DNA of 64,000 nucleotides from Anaspis maculata (Eukaryota; Arthropoda; Insecta; Coleoptera; Scraptiidae), in contig OX421966.1 in NCBI GenBank assembly GCA_949128115.1, positions 57,719,416-57,783,415 on the forward strand. The letters are read 5' to 3'. The notes under the pieces are model-generated. The model was not told the DNA's origin, did not search any database, and saw only the letters and a list, made by a program, of their open reading frames with translations. This document shows positions 44,302-55,077 of the stretch, in pieces. Numbering within the stretch: the first letter of the stretch is position 1; the number at the start of each line of letters is the position of its first letter. The translations under genes and the position numbers were made by a program.

Positions 44302-45709
44302 GGATATTATCTAGGGACAGAAGGTATCGAATAGCCTGGTGATGTCCAACTTAGTAGAAATATATGGGGCTATGCCTCAATCGGTTTCTGAGAAATTTAA
44401 ACACTATTTAAAAGAATGGTGGAACATTGCGATCTACCACAGGCAAATTTTGTGGAGGCGCCAAAAGGAATTCAGTAGGTACTGTCATAAGAAAATTGCT
44501 CTAACATTTTTATTTTTCAACAGATTTGAACACAAGACATCTTATTTTGTGAAAAAGTGAATTCTTCTTGTTACTTTATACCTTCCATTGAAAAAATACG
44601 TTTAGGAATGTTGAAAAATAAAAATAAAAAACTATTTGAAAAAAGATTTCAATATTTTTTTATCTTTATGCAATTTGCCTTATTTGTAGACTTTGATGTG
44701 CGCTTTTTAAATTTGCACTTTTCCGATTTATATCTCTGCAGCACGCGCCGCCATATTGAGAAAATGATTTCTGAAAATACGTTTTTGACAATATCCAAAT
44801 TTGGGCTTTTGTGACAATAAAATGTTTATGTACATATGAAAACACACATAATCTTCCACAGTTTGACATCTAAACCAGCTCTGTGCGACCCGCGGTTCTT
44901 GAGCTAAACCTTCTGGAAGTATCAATTTTCGGTTTCAAGAAAATTGAAAATCACCTCTTTGGGCTGTGCCAGGTCCACCAATGTTCATGATTTGTGATAA
45001 ATGACGACGCGTTATTGATGGGTTACTTGATTAAAACATGGTGGTGATCCAGTGCTGAAATCCGGTATAGGCGCACTATTTAACACCGAAAATTGATACT
45101 TCCGGACGCTCTAGCTCAAGAACTCCGAGTTGCACAAAGACGGTTCAGGTGTGAATTGGTTGAGAATTGAATGTTCTTTCATATGTATATAAACATTTCA
45201 ATCTCGCATAAACTAAAATTTTGATATTGTCAAAAACTTCTTTTCCGATATTATTTTTTCAACATGGTGGTGCGCACTGCAAAGATATAAATCGGAAAAA
45301 TGCAAATTCAGAAAGGGCACATCAAAATCTATAAATGAGGCAATTTTCCATCAAATAACAAAGTTGAAAATTTTTTTTCTCAAATTATTTTTCAGCTTTT
45401 TCTCCAACATTCCTCAATGTCTTTTTCCATGGAAGGTATAAGATAACAAGAAAAATTTACTTCTCTACAGAATGAGATGTTTTGTGTTAAAATCGGTTGA
45501 AAAATAAAAATGTTACAGCAATTTTTGTTATGACCGTACTAAATTCATTTTGGCCTCCACCAAATTTGCCTGCGACAGATGTCAATGTTCCACCATTTTT
45601 TAAAATAGTGTTTGATGTCCCAGAAACCGATTGATACATAGCTCCATATATTTCAACGAAGCTGGACATCACCAGGCTATTCGATACCTTCTGCCCCTAG
45701 ATAAAATCC
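44302..45709. mobile_element. Palindromic (foldback) element, 1.4 kb, diverged arms
   Basis: GGATATTATCTAGGGACAG at the left matches GGATTTTATCTAGGGGCAG on the complement of the right end. Pairing continues inward for roughly 600 bp per arm to about 44935 and 45095, with a centre near 44940-45090. The arms differ by many substitutions and small indels. Both arms encode a related peptide beginning MMSN/SLVEIYGAM (44339-44560 plus; 45487-45672 minus), of unknown family. No clear target duplication was seen. Confidence 0.8.
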
Positions 45710-46895
45710 GACCTCGAATCACTTGAGTTTCTCCACACAGGATAAAAGTCTCGACTCTACAAAGAACGCTTGTACTAATGAACTGTTTGTTTCTAACTGG
45801 GAGCTTTTCATTTTGGGAAAACATTAAAGCTTTTACTACCTCCAGTTTAAAGCGTTCTCCTTCCACTCCGGCTGCCGAACCCGACACAGAGTTTAATCTC
45901 GTACAAAGTTGCATCACGCGGACAAATTAGGAGCAAAAGTGCAACTCAATCCGCACTATTTCATTTCTGTGCCGCTGCCACCGCCGCCGCCGCCGCCGCC
46001 GCCGTCGGTTTATGGGGCAGGAAGTAGGACATTATCTAAATTTGCGACAGTAAAGGGTAATATTGCCGCCCTTGGTAAAAAACGACGACACACACCTGCC
46101 ACTTTGTGACGTTTCCTTTTATCGCCACTAAAACGTTTTATTGTCATAGTTAGGGGCCAGTTCATTGTTTGCGAAGACTTCGCGGGATGAATAACAAACA
46201 GTCGTTTGTTTTTATCTCCGCGGATGGCGTTTTTCAACGCGCGGGCAGGACGAAAAGCGCCCTCCCATTAAAAGTCGACTTAATGAAATGTTTCGGGGCG
46301 TTAAAAGCGTCGTCTTTGTTCGAAATTCGGGGCGCCTTGCGCGCCGTTCTCATGTTGAGTCTGATTGGTTTCAAGTAGACACAGTTGGCAACAATTAAAC
46401 AATCAGTTGACATAACATCAATCAAAGCGAATCTAGTGGCATTCTATGACATTTTTTGACGTGGAATTTTTCATGTTCCAAAATAATTAGGAGAGTATAA
46501 TCTGTTCCCCCTGCAAAGGCAAAAAATGTTAAGGGTTGAAGGCATGGACCTGGTTGAAGGAGAAACACCATTCTTAGCCCACTCTCTTCAATCGAAACTC
46601 ATCTTAATTTGGGAGCGGCGTATGGGAGCAGCAGCGTTTGGCAAAGGATTTATTGCACAGTTTGAGTTGGCAGTTTCTGAATGTTTGAGGTAACGTTAAC
46701 ATCTAAATCAGTAAAAATTGTTAAAAGTTGCACTTTTTGTCATTTGGGGGCGGAATCAGGGGCGGCGACTAACCAAAAGTGGCCTATTCTTTCCCATTTT
46801 CAGTCAGCTGTTCATATTGTTACGTATTTCGCGTACGGGCTCGGATATAATTGAGACGATCGTTTCAAAACACACACACTGTTCATAACTGCGTA
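45710..46895. other. No gene recognised; (CCG)n tract at 45980-46004
   Basis: A pure CCG microsatellite of about eight units gives a polyproline frame (45909-46109) without other support. The rest is ordinary AT-rich sequence with a somewhat GC-rich segment up to 46380. Confidence 0.45.
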
Positions 46896-47747
46896 CAGGG
46901 CTGGGCAAAATACTTTGAAAAATGTATTTAAATACAAAATACAAAATACACGATCCAAAACAGTCGAAATACAAAATACAAACTACTTCTTGAAATGCCT
47001 TTGAAATACAAAATACAAAATACGTATTTTGGAAACCTAAGAAATTCCAAAATACAAAATACAACCTAGAGTATTCCAAATACAAAATACAAAATACATT
47101 CCTATTGCGTATTTTAACCATTTTATTGGAAAATCCGTAAAATGCAAGTATTTCAATGGGAACACTTCATTGATTCAGTCGCAACAATAAGTAAGTTATT
47201 ATGAACTGTGAAAAGACAAATAAAATAAACATAAAGTGAAGAAAACTTCATATTTAAACCTATTTCTTACTTCATTCATCAATTCTTCAAAATAACATAT
47301 GTTGATTTCCTTTGGGGACAACCGGCTTTTCGAAAATATTGTCTGACATCCGACATGGAACCTCCCGTGGCTGACAGTAGGATGCACTTACCAGTAAAAC
47401 GTAAAACGTAAAAGATGCAATCGAACTCATTATCGATCCCAGATAGTGTGCAAAAGCAAGAGATGTCAATGGGGTGAAAATAGTATTACCAGAACAATTT
47501 CGGCCTGAACAGACTAAAGAGCATGGGAAACAAATGTATTTTGTATTTTGTATTTTGAAAATCAAAATACTTTCCCGAAAAATGTATTTAAAATACAAAA
47601 TACGAAATACTAGCTGCCTGAACTATTCCAAAATACAAAATACAAATACTTCTCAATCAAATGTATTTAAATACAAAATACAAAATACTTTTATGTATTT
47701 CAAATACGTATTTCAAATACTTGTATTTGAAATACCGCCCAGCCCTG
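46896..47747. mobile_element. Non-autonomous hAT element (MITE), 852 bp
   Basis: Terminal inverted repeats CAGGGCTGGGCAAAATAC and GGCGGTATTTC... with CGCCCAGCCCTG at the right end are typical of hAT elements. ACTGCGTA occurs immediately outside both ends (46888-46895, 47748-47755), a perfect 8 bp target duplication as hAT transposases make. Next to the ends are arrays of AAATACAAAATAC/GTATTT words (46903-47105 and 47540-47730). No transposase is encoded, so it depends on an autonomous relative. The exact duplication indicates a fairly recent insertion. Confidence 0.92.
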
Positions 47748-48012
47748 ACTGCGTACTACAATGAATACACGCCAACAATTATCTACTTGGAATTATCGCT
47801 GTGATTACTACTCGCTCTTAATCCGCTCGCTACCACTTCGCATTTCAATTCATAACTGCCCGTGAGCTGACGGTTGATGCCTTATACGGGGTGTTCGGGC
47901 CTGGTCATTACAAACTTTGAAGGATGATTCCTCATCAAAAATAAAGCCGAAAGAATAGGTAACTCATGTTCCTAAGATGCTTCATTGGAAAGATAGAGGG
48001 TGTTGAAGTTAA

Positions 48013-48701
48013 AGGGGGACTGTGGGTAAGATTTTGTGTCAATTTTGAAATTTATATAGCTGCGGGATGGCTTTAGTTGATTTTTAGTTAAAATTGCATT
48101 GGAAAATCCCAAGCCGTTACGAAGTTATCCTAAATTTTGTGGGCTGATTATGATGTCATACTGCGCATCGGAAAGGACAGGTCGGCAGGCCAAGGCACCA
48201 CGCCATTAATTACTAGACCTTTATAAAATGAAACAAGTTCACTAAACAGTAGACGCAGGTCATTTGACTTCAATTTCAAAGTACGGTGAACAAAATTTCA
48301 ATAGACATTTTCAAAAACATAAATAAAGTGCGACTCTATCTGTCAATGAAATAAAGCGGCAACATGGCGAAATCGCGGAGTCGCACTTTAATTATGTTTT
48401 CAAAAATGTCTACTGACATTTGGTTCACCGTACTTTGAAATTAAAGTCAAATGACCTGCGTCTACCGTTTAGTAAACTTGTTTAATCTTATAAAGGTCTA
48501 GTAATTGTTGCCGTGGTGCCTTGGCCTGCCGACCTCTCCTTTCCGGTGCGCAGTATGACGTCATAATCACACCACAAAATTTACGACAGCTTCGTAACGG
48601 CTTGGAATTTTTTGATGCGATTTTGACCAAAAATCAACTCAATCCATTCCGCAGCTATATGAGTTTCAAAATTGACACAAAATTTCACCCACAGTCCCCC
48701 T
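48013..48701. mobile_element. Palindromic element D with TTAA flanks, inside E
   Basis: Starts AGGGGGACTGTGGGT and ends with the complement ACCCACAGTCCCCCT; the symmetry continues to the centre near 48350. TTAA flanks both sides (48009-48012, 48702-48705), as in piggyBac- or Kolobok-type insertion. The right arm of E lacks this segment, which confirms it is an insertion. It has no coding frame of note. Confidence 0.75.
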
Positions 48702-48994
48702 TTAACTTTTTGAAATCGTTTCTTCACCGTAGCTTTTAAACGGTTTGACCGATTTCAATCAAATTGGAACCAACGTTTAGTCAACTGAGCCTCCATCGAA
48801 TAACAATACCACAATTCATTGAAAGTTTCTGGGAGCGTAGATAATGGGAGACTGTCCCCTATTCTCGCCTGTTTCTATCTTCCCTAATTATTTTTCAAAA
48901 TTGTTTGTGGAAAAAGAAGAACCGAGTCAAAAATCAACTAACTCAAATTCATTTCTGTGGAAAAACCTAATCAGTCTTGAAAAAAAAAACTGAG

Positions 48995-49815
48995 CCTGAC
49001 AAAGTCTGTGTAGTGTGTACATCGATTTATGAGTATAGGTCAATTTTGCGTCAAAAAAATCGAATCAGGTCTGCAAAAAAATCACTGAACCTGACGAGGT
49101 CCATGTACACAGGTTCATAAGTTCAAGTTGATTTTGCGTCAAAAAACCAAATCAGGTCTTAAAAAAAATTACTAGACCTGACGAGGTCCATGTGCACAGC
49201 TTCACGTTTCAGAGTGGATTTTGCGTCAAATAAACGAATCAGGTCTGCAAAAAAATTACCGAACCTGACGAGGTCCATGTACACTGCTTTATGTGTCCAA
49301 GTTGATTTTGCGTCAAAAAACCAAATCAGGTCTTGAGAAAAAATTAAACCTGACGAGGTCCATGTGCACAACTTGACGTTTCAGAGTTGATTTTGGGTCA
49401 AAAAACTGAATCAGGTCTGCAAAAAAATTACTGAGCCTGACGAGGTTCATGTACACAGGTTTATAAGTCCAAGTTAATTTTGCGTCAAAAAACCAAATCA
49501 GGTCTTCAAAAAAAAACTACTAGACCTGACGAGGTCCATGTGCACAGCTTCACGTTTCAGAGTGGATTGTGCGTCAAAAAAAAACCGAATCAGGTCTGCA
49601 AAAAAATTACTGAACCTGACGAGGTCCATGTACACAGGTTCATAAATCCAAGGTAATTTTGCGTCGAAAAACCAAATCAGGTCTTCAAAAAAAAACTACT
49701 AGACCTGACGAGGTCCATGTGCACAGCTTAACGCTTCAGAGTGGATTTTGCGTCAAAAAAAACCCAATCAGGTCTGCAAAAAAAACTCACTCAACCTGAC
49801 AAGGTCCATGTGCAC
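48995..49815. repeat. Tandem array, ~88 bp unit in alternating A/B types
   Basis: CCTGACGAGGTCCATG recurs near 48995 (changed), 49090, 49176, 49264, 49352, 49435, 49525, 49614, 49702 and 49796. Successive units alternate between GTACACAGGTTCATAAGTCC (type A) and GTGCACAGCTTCACGTTTCA (type B), so the higher-order period is about 176 bp. Each unit has TTTTGCGTCAAAAAA and a run of A. Confidence 0.88.
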
Positions 49816-49830
49816 AGGTTTATAAGTCTA

Positions 49831-50069
49831 ACAGCCAGTTCCACCAGCGAAGTTAATCATTGTTAGCTAATTGAGAGATTTTCTCTGGTGAATATTGACT
49901 TAGTGACCACTGAGAACACAAGTTTCACGAAATATTATGGGAAAATGTTTGGACAACAACAGCTTGTATGCATTTTTCGTGGTCATTCAACCAGCACTGA
50001 TCTAGATTCCATCATAGAAAATGCCTCAATTAGTTAACAATGATTAAATTCGCTGGTGGAACTGGCTGT
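49831..50069. mobile_element. Palindromic MITE, 239 bp
   Basis: Ends ACAGCCAGTTCCACCAGCGA and its complement; about 45-50 bp of terminal symmetry including ATCATTGTTA and AATTGAG. It sits between the 88 bp array and the minisatellite of element E. No coding capacity and no clear target duplication. Confidence 0.8.
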
Positions 50070-50284
50070 AAGTTAATTAACGCTGACGCTGATCAGATTT
50101 GAAAAAATATAGAGGTGTTTCGGTGGCCTTGCATAATACTTTGGGAGGTGATTTCTCTCTGAAGAATGTCGAAAAGTGAGAGTGAAATTTTTTCTCAAGT
50201 GCTCTCTGAGGGAGTCACAGCTCCTCAATCGATCCGAATTGTAATCACCGAATTTAAAACGGGTATTTCTAGTTCGACATTGTG

Positions 50285-50470
50285 TTATTGGACATTTTAT
50301 TATTCGATGTTTTGCTTTTCGATCTTTTGTTTTCCGACCTTTTGGTTTTCGACCTTTTGCTTTTCGATATTTCACTTTTCGACCTTTCGGTTTTCGACCT
50401 TTTGCTTTTCGACATTTCACTTTTCGACCTTTTGCTTTTCGGTATTTTGATTTTCGACCTTTTGTACTTT
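50285..50470. repeat. Minisatellite, ~15 bp unit
   Basis: The unit TTTTCGACCTTTTGC repeats with substitutions about 12 times, weakening toward both ends. Both strands are open over it because the period is a multiple of three; the resulting peptides (CFSTF-type and RSKTKRSKS-type) are artefacts. Confidence 0.88.
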
Positions 50471-50579
50471 CGACAATAGTGCTTCCAATGTTTTGTGGTT
50501 CCGTTATTTAGTTTTTCAACTTTACGCATTTGATGTTTTGTCTTCGACCTTTTGTATTTCAATCTTCCTTCCGTCACCC

Positions 50580-50838
50580 ATTTTCAAGATACCTATTTGG
50601 GTTTGAAAAATTGGGAAACAACACGAAATTGCCACTTTCCAGGGCCCAAATTGTTTTTTTTTTCTGAAAAACTTCATGTTTCTTAGCGAAAATGGTGGTT
50701 TATCAACTTAAAACACCCAGAAAACTCATTTGAGTTAACGAATCATGGACTTTCTTGAATTTTGATTTTCATGCCCAGGAAAGTGGCAATTTCGAGATGT
50801 TTTCGAATGTTTCAATCCCAAATATCTCGAAAACGAAG
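50580..50838. repeat. Inverted repeat inside element E
   Basis: TTTCAAGATACCTATTTGGG through GAAATTGCCACTTTCC on the left pairs with GGAAAGTGGCAATTTCG through CCCAAATATCTCGAAA on the right, arms of about 65-70 bp around a ~120 bp middle. Confidence 0.75.
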
Positions 50839-51225
50839 ACAAATCCAAATTTTTTGAGTATAATTTTTTCTTTCTAAATTGAACGCTAAATCCGAAAATA
50901 TCAACTATTTGGAAAATAGTAGGGGGGATAATATTAGGGACGAAAATAGGGAACAGTCCCCTATTATCCACGCCCCCAGAAATTTTTGATGAATTGTGGT
51001 GATATTACTCGATGGAGACTCAATTGGCTGAACTTTGGTTTGAATTTGATTGAAATCGGTCCAACGGTTCAAAATTTACAGTGAAAAATCCATTTAAAAA
51101 AGTCAACATCAATAGCCTGTATCTTTTTAAGGAAGCATTTCAGGACCACGAGTTTTTTTCTTTCGGCTTCAATTTTGATGGGGAATCATTCCTCAAAGTT
51201 TGTGATAACCAGGCCCGAACACCCT

Positions 51226-52287
51226 CTATGTATAGGCCTCCGAATAGTGTTCCCGAACTTTCCATCATCTTCCAGCAAACTCGACAGTGACCCGGCATAA
51301 GATTTTCTAGGCGACTCCCGAATAATCCCATACATTTTGCGTTCAATTCTGCCGTGCTGTAGAGCCGGCGCCGGCACCGCCGCCAAATGGACAGATGTGC
51401 CTTGATCAGGCGTTGGAGTCTTCATGTATTTCAATGCCATCGAGTTTACTTGGAAAATATCCAGAGCTCTGCGCATTTGTACAATGCGGCTGCGGAAGAG
51501 TCTAGAAATATCGCGTGTTTCCAGATTGCACGGGCATCGCCGCTCGTAACAATATTGCTAGAGAATTAGATCGCTATGTCTTCGGGTTTTTTTTTCATTT
51601 TAAATTTATTGAGGGCGGTTTTTAGCCCCTCATTTTCTCATGTCGGCGGCGCATATTGAGAACGGAATGTTTCTGGGCTTACGTTTTTGAGTGGCCACTA
51701 TGTATTATTCATAAAATGAGAACATCAGAGCATCAGGTCTGGGAGAAATCGCAATATCTTGTTATTTCAAGTTGATCGGGGGCGGTTTTTGTCTATGTTG
51801 GCAGCGGAATATAGACATTCAATATAGCCTAGCCCAGCTTTGAGAGTGACAGCTATGTAAAAGCAAAAACATCAGAAAGCTAGGGCGTCTAGTTTGCGAG
51901 GAGTTCGAGGAACGGACGGACGGACTGACGGACTGACGGACCGACGGACCGACGGACCGACGGACGGACGAACAAAGCGGCGGCAATAGAGATTTTTATC
52001 AAGATGGAAAATTCGCTAGAAGACATATAGCGGTTCGGATTCGATGGTTCTACTAAAGTAGGTAGACACTAGTTTTACTGCGGAAGTTTGAAAATATTAC
52101 CAACATGGTCTATCAAATAAATGCCCCTAGGAGATAATTATTATTGGAGCAGTTTTTTTTTCGAATTTTTGTACCATAGCTATTGCTAGTTGTGTCTCTC
52201 TCCCTCTCATGCAATTCTCGCTTTTTCTCTCTCTAACTAAGGTAAGATAATCTGAGATTTCGTGTAAACGGAATACAGCTATTACCT
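51226..52287. other. No gene; (GGAC)n microsatellite at 51911-51971
   Basis: Short frames at 51140-51570 have no domain. The microsatellite is about 60 bp of GGAC/GGACT-type tetramers. A TCTCTC-rich patch lies at 52195-52235. Confidence 0.45.
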
Positions 52288-52420
52288 GCTTTCTTTCGGC
52301 CGAAATCACGGAGCATGATTCGAGAATCCGCTGACTGGATTGGTTGGACTAGTTACATGTGACATCTATGCATGTGACACAGCCAACCAACCCGTGAGCG
52401 GATTTCCGGATCATGATCAG
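52288..52420. mobile_element. Palindromic MITE, copy 2
   Basis: Same core as 41521-41641 (GCTGACTGGATTGGTTGGA and GAGCGGATTTCCGGATCATG) with an inserted ~12 bp near-duplicate of CATGTGACA in the middle. Its left end CTTTCTTTCGGCC is the inverted equivalent of the right end of copy 1. It lies about 170-250 bp upstream of the RSPH14-like gene. Confidence 0.75.
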
Positions 52421-52670
52421 CGATGGATCGGATGAAACATATCAAGTGGATCATTCTCCTCGACTTTCTCACCACCACTTGAAGATTTCTTGGCACTCGC
52501 CATTCCCAAGATAATTCCTGTTGATGTTTGCACAGTTCAAAAATATTTTTTAACGAGTTTGGCGTAGAATTTCTGAAGCATCTCAGATGACAATGATCCT
52601 GTCAAAACTACTTTGTGTCAGACACGTTCGTGGTGTCAAAACTATCGTTCTTCTTCAATATAGCTGCAAA

Positions 52671-54012
52671 ATGTTTTCCATTAACAGAAACTCGTTTCTG
52701 CAAAATCGCGTCAGTTACGTGAACGCTAGAATCATCAACAGATGCGTTGATTTGGCAAGAGACCAGCCATGCCTGGACCCTCAAGATTTTTTTCCTCCTA
52801 TGCAACGCTTGGCTTCCCAACAACCCTGTATTCCCGTGCAAAATGTTGACGTCACCAGAAGACCGTGTGCTTTTGGATCTTGGGCTATGCCTAAATTGGT
52901 AACTATTGCTCCGGATTGATTGCAAAAATTGAAATATTGTAAGAAGAAGGTATGTTTCAGCGAAGAGAATTACACGATGAAGATGATTTCGTTGTACTAC
53001 AAGCTGTCTTGACCATATCAGACTTGGTACATGATCCTGAACGAGGATATGAAGCAGTAAAACTAGGTGTACCAGTTAGAATGGCAGATTTACTTCTGAA
53101 AGAGCTGGCAGCGATTCGAGAAAACGTGGCCATAGCTCTGACCACTATAGCCGGACTTTTAGATGGCAAAATGTCTATAGTGAATAATGAGCAGCTTTTA
53201 GAAAACATGATGTTATGTTTAGCCGATGAAGAAGTTGCAGTGAGAATGCAAATTGCTAGTTTAATTGAACTCCTATCTAGAACTTGGATGGGTAAGGCGT
53301 TTCCTGTTGATTTCAGTCCATTAATAAGTATTTTTATCAGCTGCTGATGCTCTGGTAAATTATGGTTACATCCAAAAACTGCTAGAGCTTATCAAAATGG
53401 AAGAGCCTGAGCTCACTGGTATCCACTTGGAGACTTTGAAAGCCCTTATGTATTGCGAAGAAGGAAAAAATATTGCAATGAATAAAGTAAATGATGGATT
53501 TAGAACTTTCTTGGCATTATTGGAGGGCGAACCTATCGATGTGATGAGCAAAGCTCTCGACTGCTTGAACTTGCTGCTAGCTACACCAAAAGGCAAGAAG
53601 AAAGCTAACGATGCAAATCTGCTGCCAAAACTGGCGCATCTGATCAGATTAGATGTAAACTGAAAAGTGTACCTACTTATTTTCAAGCTTATAATTTCAA
53701 GAAAAATTTTAGGATATCCAACTATGTACGGCAGCCGCATCCGGTCTGATGTTTTGCACCATCAAAACCAGGGCTAAGGTATATGCTTACGAAATCAAAG
53801 GTCTGCCCAAACGTCTCATTGAACTGGCCAGGAACCCAGTCAATGCAGCTCTGCAAGCGTACAGCCTCCAAGCATTGAGTAACATAAGCGAGCATCCACT
53901 CATTAGGAAGGAAATCAAAGAAAACTATATGCAAGAAGTCGTGGACTTGCAAGTTGGAGATAACAAGCAAAATAAGACAACGCTGCTGGAAATACTGAAC
54001 GGGTTTCCATAA
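52671..54012 (+). CDS. RSPH14: Radial spoke head 14-like armadillo-repeat protein (4 exons)
   Basis: Exons 52671-52898, 52961-53291, 53341-53654 and 53713-54012 join in frame (390 codons; 418 if the start is 52587). The introns of 62, 49 and 58 bp all have GT-AG ends. The product is helical, with armadillo-type repeats: LQAVLTISDLVHDP early, ENVAIALTTIAGLL, then LKALMYCEEGKNIAM, and near the end CTAAASGLMFCTI and LQAYSLQALSNISEHP. The match to RSPH14/RTDR1 runs end to end, including a conserved W/R-A-x-PKL just before exon 2. RSPH14 is a component of the radial spokes of motile cilia and sperm tails. Length is a little above the vertebrate ~350 residues because of a cysteine-containing N-terminal extension; the start is therefore uncertain, and an upstream exon is possible. 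It has no frame damage and is the only clear host gene here. Confidence 0.82.
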
Positions 54013-54043
54013 AATTGATCTGAAATCAAAACCCTAAAATATA

Positions 54044-54049
54044 AATAAA
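54044..54049 (+). terminator. Polyadenylation signal of the RSPH14-like gene
   Basis: AATAAA about 30 bases after the stop codon, followed by several AT-rich near-matches. No other candidate is close. Confidence 0.6.
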
Positions 54050-55077
54050 ATATATAAATGAAATAATATAAATGGAGTTCCTTCCATCTGTTCCCATTGA
54101 ATAGTACTCACATTGATTGTGTGTCTCGAGGTGTGTCTCTTGTAGAATAATGACATTCATAACTCACATCTTAACCAAAGCGACCTTCCGTCCGTATAAT
54201 CAGGTTTTTCTGGCCATGTAGAACCGATCACGACAAGTTGAGTATCTTTTCCGACTGAGTCGAAGAGCTTTGATTTATTAAATGAAACGTGTTTACCTAC
54301 AAAATAATTTTCCATGTGTAGAATATGTAACAAAAGCTAGAAATCAAGTGACATATCCTACAGTGGGATATATACGTAGATACGCATTTTCGACGGTGTT
54401 TCCCTGCAGTTTCATAAGAAAAATTGAATTCCTTCTTGCCGAGATTTTCACGTTCGTTGTAAATTTGCGAACCTAAAATCGTGTACAGATTGGAAGACGA
54501 AGCACCCCGTCTGCTTCAGTTGGATTATTGCAGGATCCAATCGGGCTTTTCGTGCGGAATAAAAGACTGATTATACACGAAATTGATGCTAAATAATGCT
54601 GCAGGACGTAAAATGCGAGAACGAGAACGTCGTCTCTTCGGGAATGCCAGCCAGCCGCCCGCCCTTTCCTGCAGTCCGTCACGATTGTTCACGAGATTGG
54701 AGACCCCGAGGGCAGCCTGCCTGCCTGCCTGCTTGGCTGCTTGCTCGCCTCCACCAAGAGCACGTGATATGGCGTGAGAGAACGTAATGACCGACAACGA
54801 AAAGGCCCCCGCATTATAGGTATAGCTTGTAGTATAGGTAGTACAATTTGTTGGATCGTCGTTTGCTGATGGAAACATGGCAATACAAGAAGATATGATT
54901 GCCGCAGGAAATAACCCTGCTTTCTTCGCCGGTGATCACACATTTGAGCATCGCATCAGTTACACCAGCGTCTCTCCATTTTCTGGACTTACTTATTCCG
55001 ATTTTCAGCTGTTGTGTATGCGGGCCTCTATGGGGCCGTTACAATTAACGACAGACAATTTTCATTGGAACTAAATA
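54050..55077. other. No gene; GC-rich patch at 54590-54780
   Basis: The GC-rich patch has CTGCCTGCCTGCTTGGCTGC-like low-complexity sequence and several overlapping short frames on both strands, none with a domain. It could be the CpG-rich start of a gene on either strand, but nothing else supports that. Confidence 0.4.

Larger units (their letters stand above)
47889..51225. mobile_element. Large inverted-repeat element E hosting nested palindromes and tandem arrays
   Basis: GGTGTTCGGGCCTGGT at the left and its complement at the right end (51207-51224) are the outer tips. The arms 47889-48005 plus 48709 to about 48893, and about 50930-51225, align well once element D is removed from the left arm. 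The interior (48894-50930) consists of an alternating 88 bp array, a MITE, a 15 bp minisatellite and a further hairpin. No transposase was found. The target duplication is not clear. Confidence 0.7.

Noticed and set aside
45909..46109. Polyproline protein
   Set aside because: Due to a (CCG)n microsatellite, with no domain on either side.
48995..49815. Alternating 88 bp units as a CRISPR-like array
   Set aside because: The segments between conserved blocks are themselves repeated, not unique spacers.
50166..50577. Lys/Ser-rich and Phe/Ser-rich proteins on the two strands
   Set aside because: Both are read-through of a 15 bp minisatellite whose period is a multiple of three.
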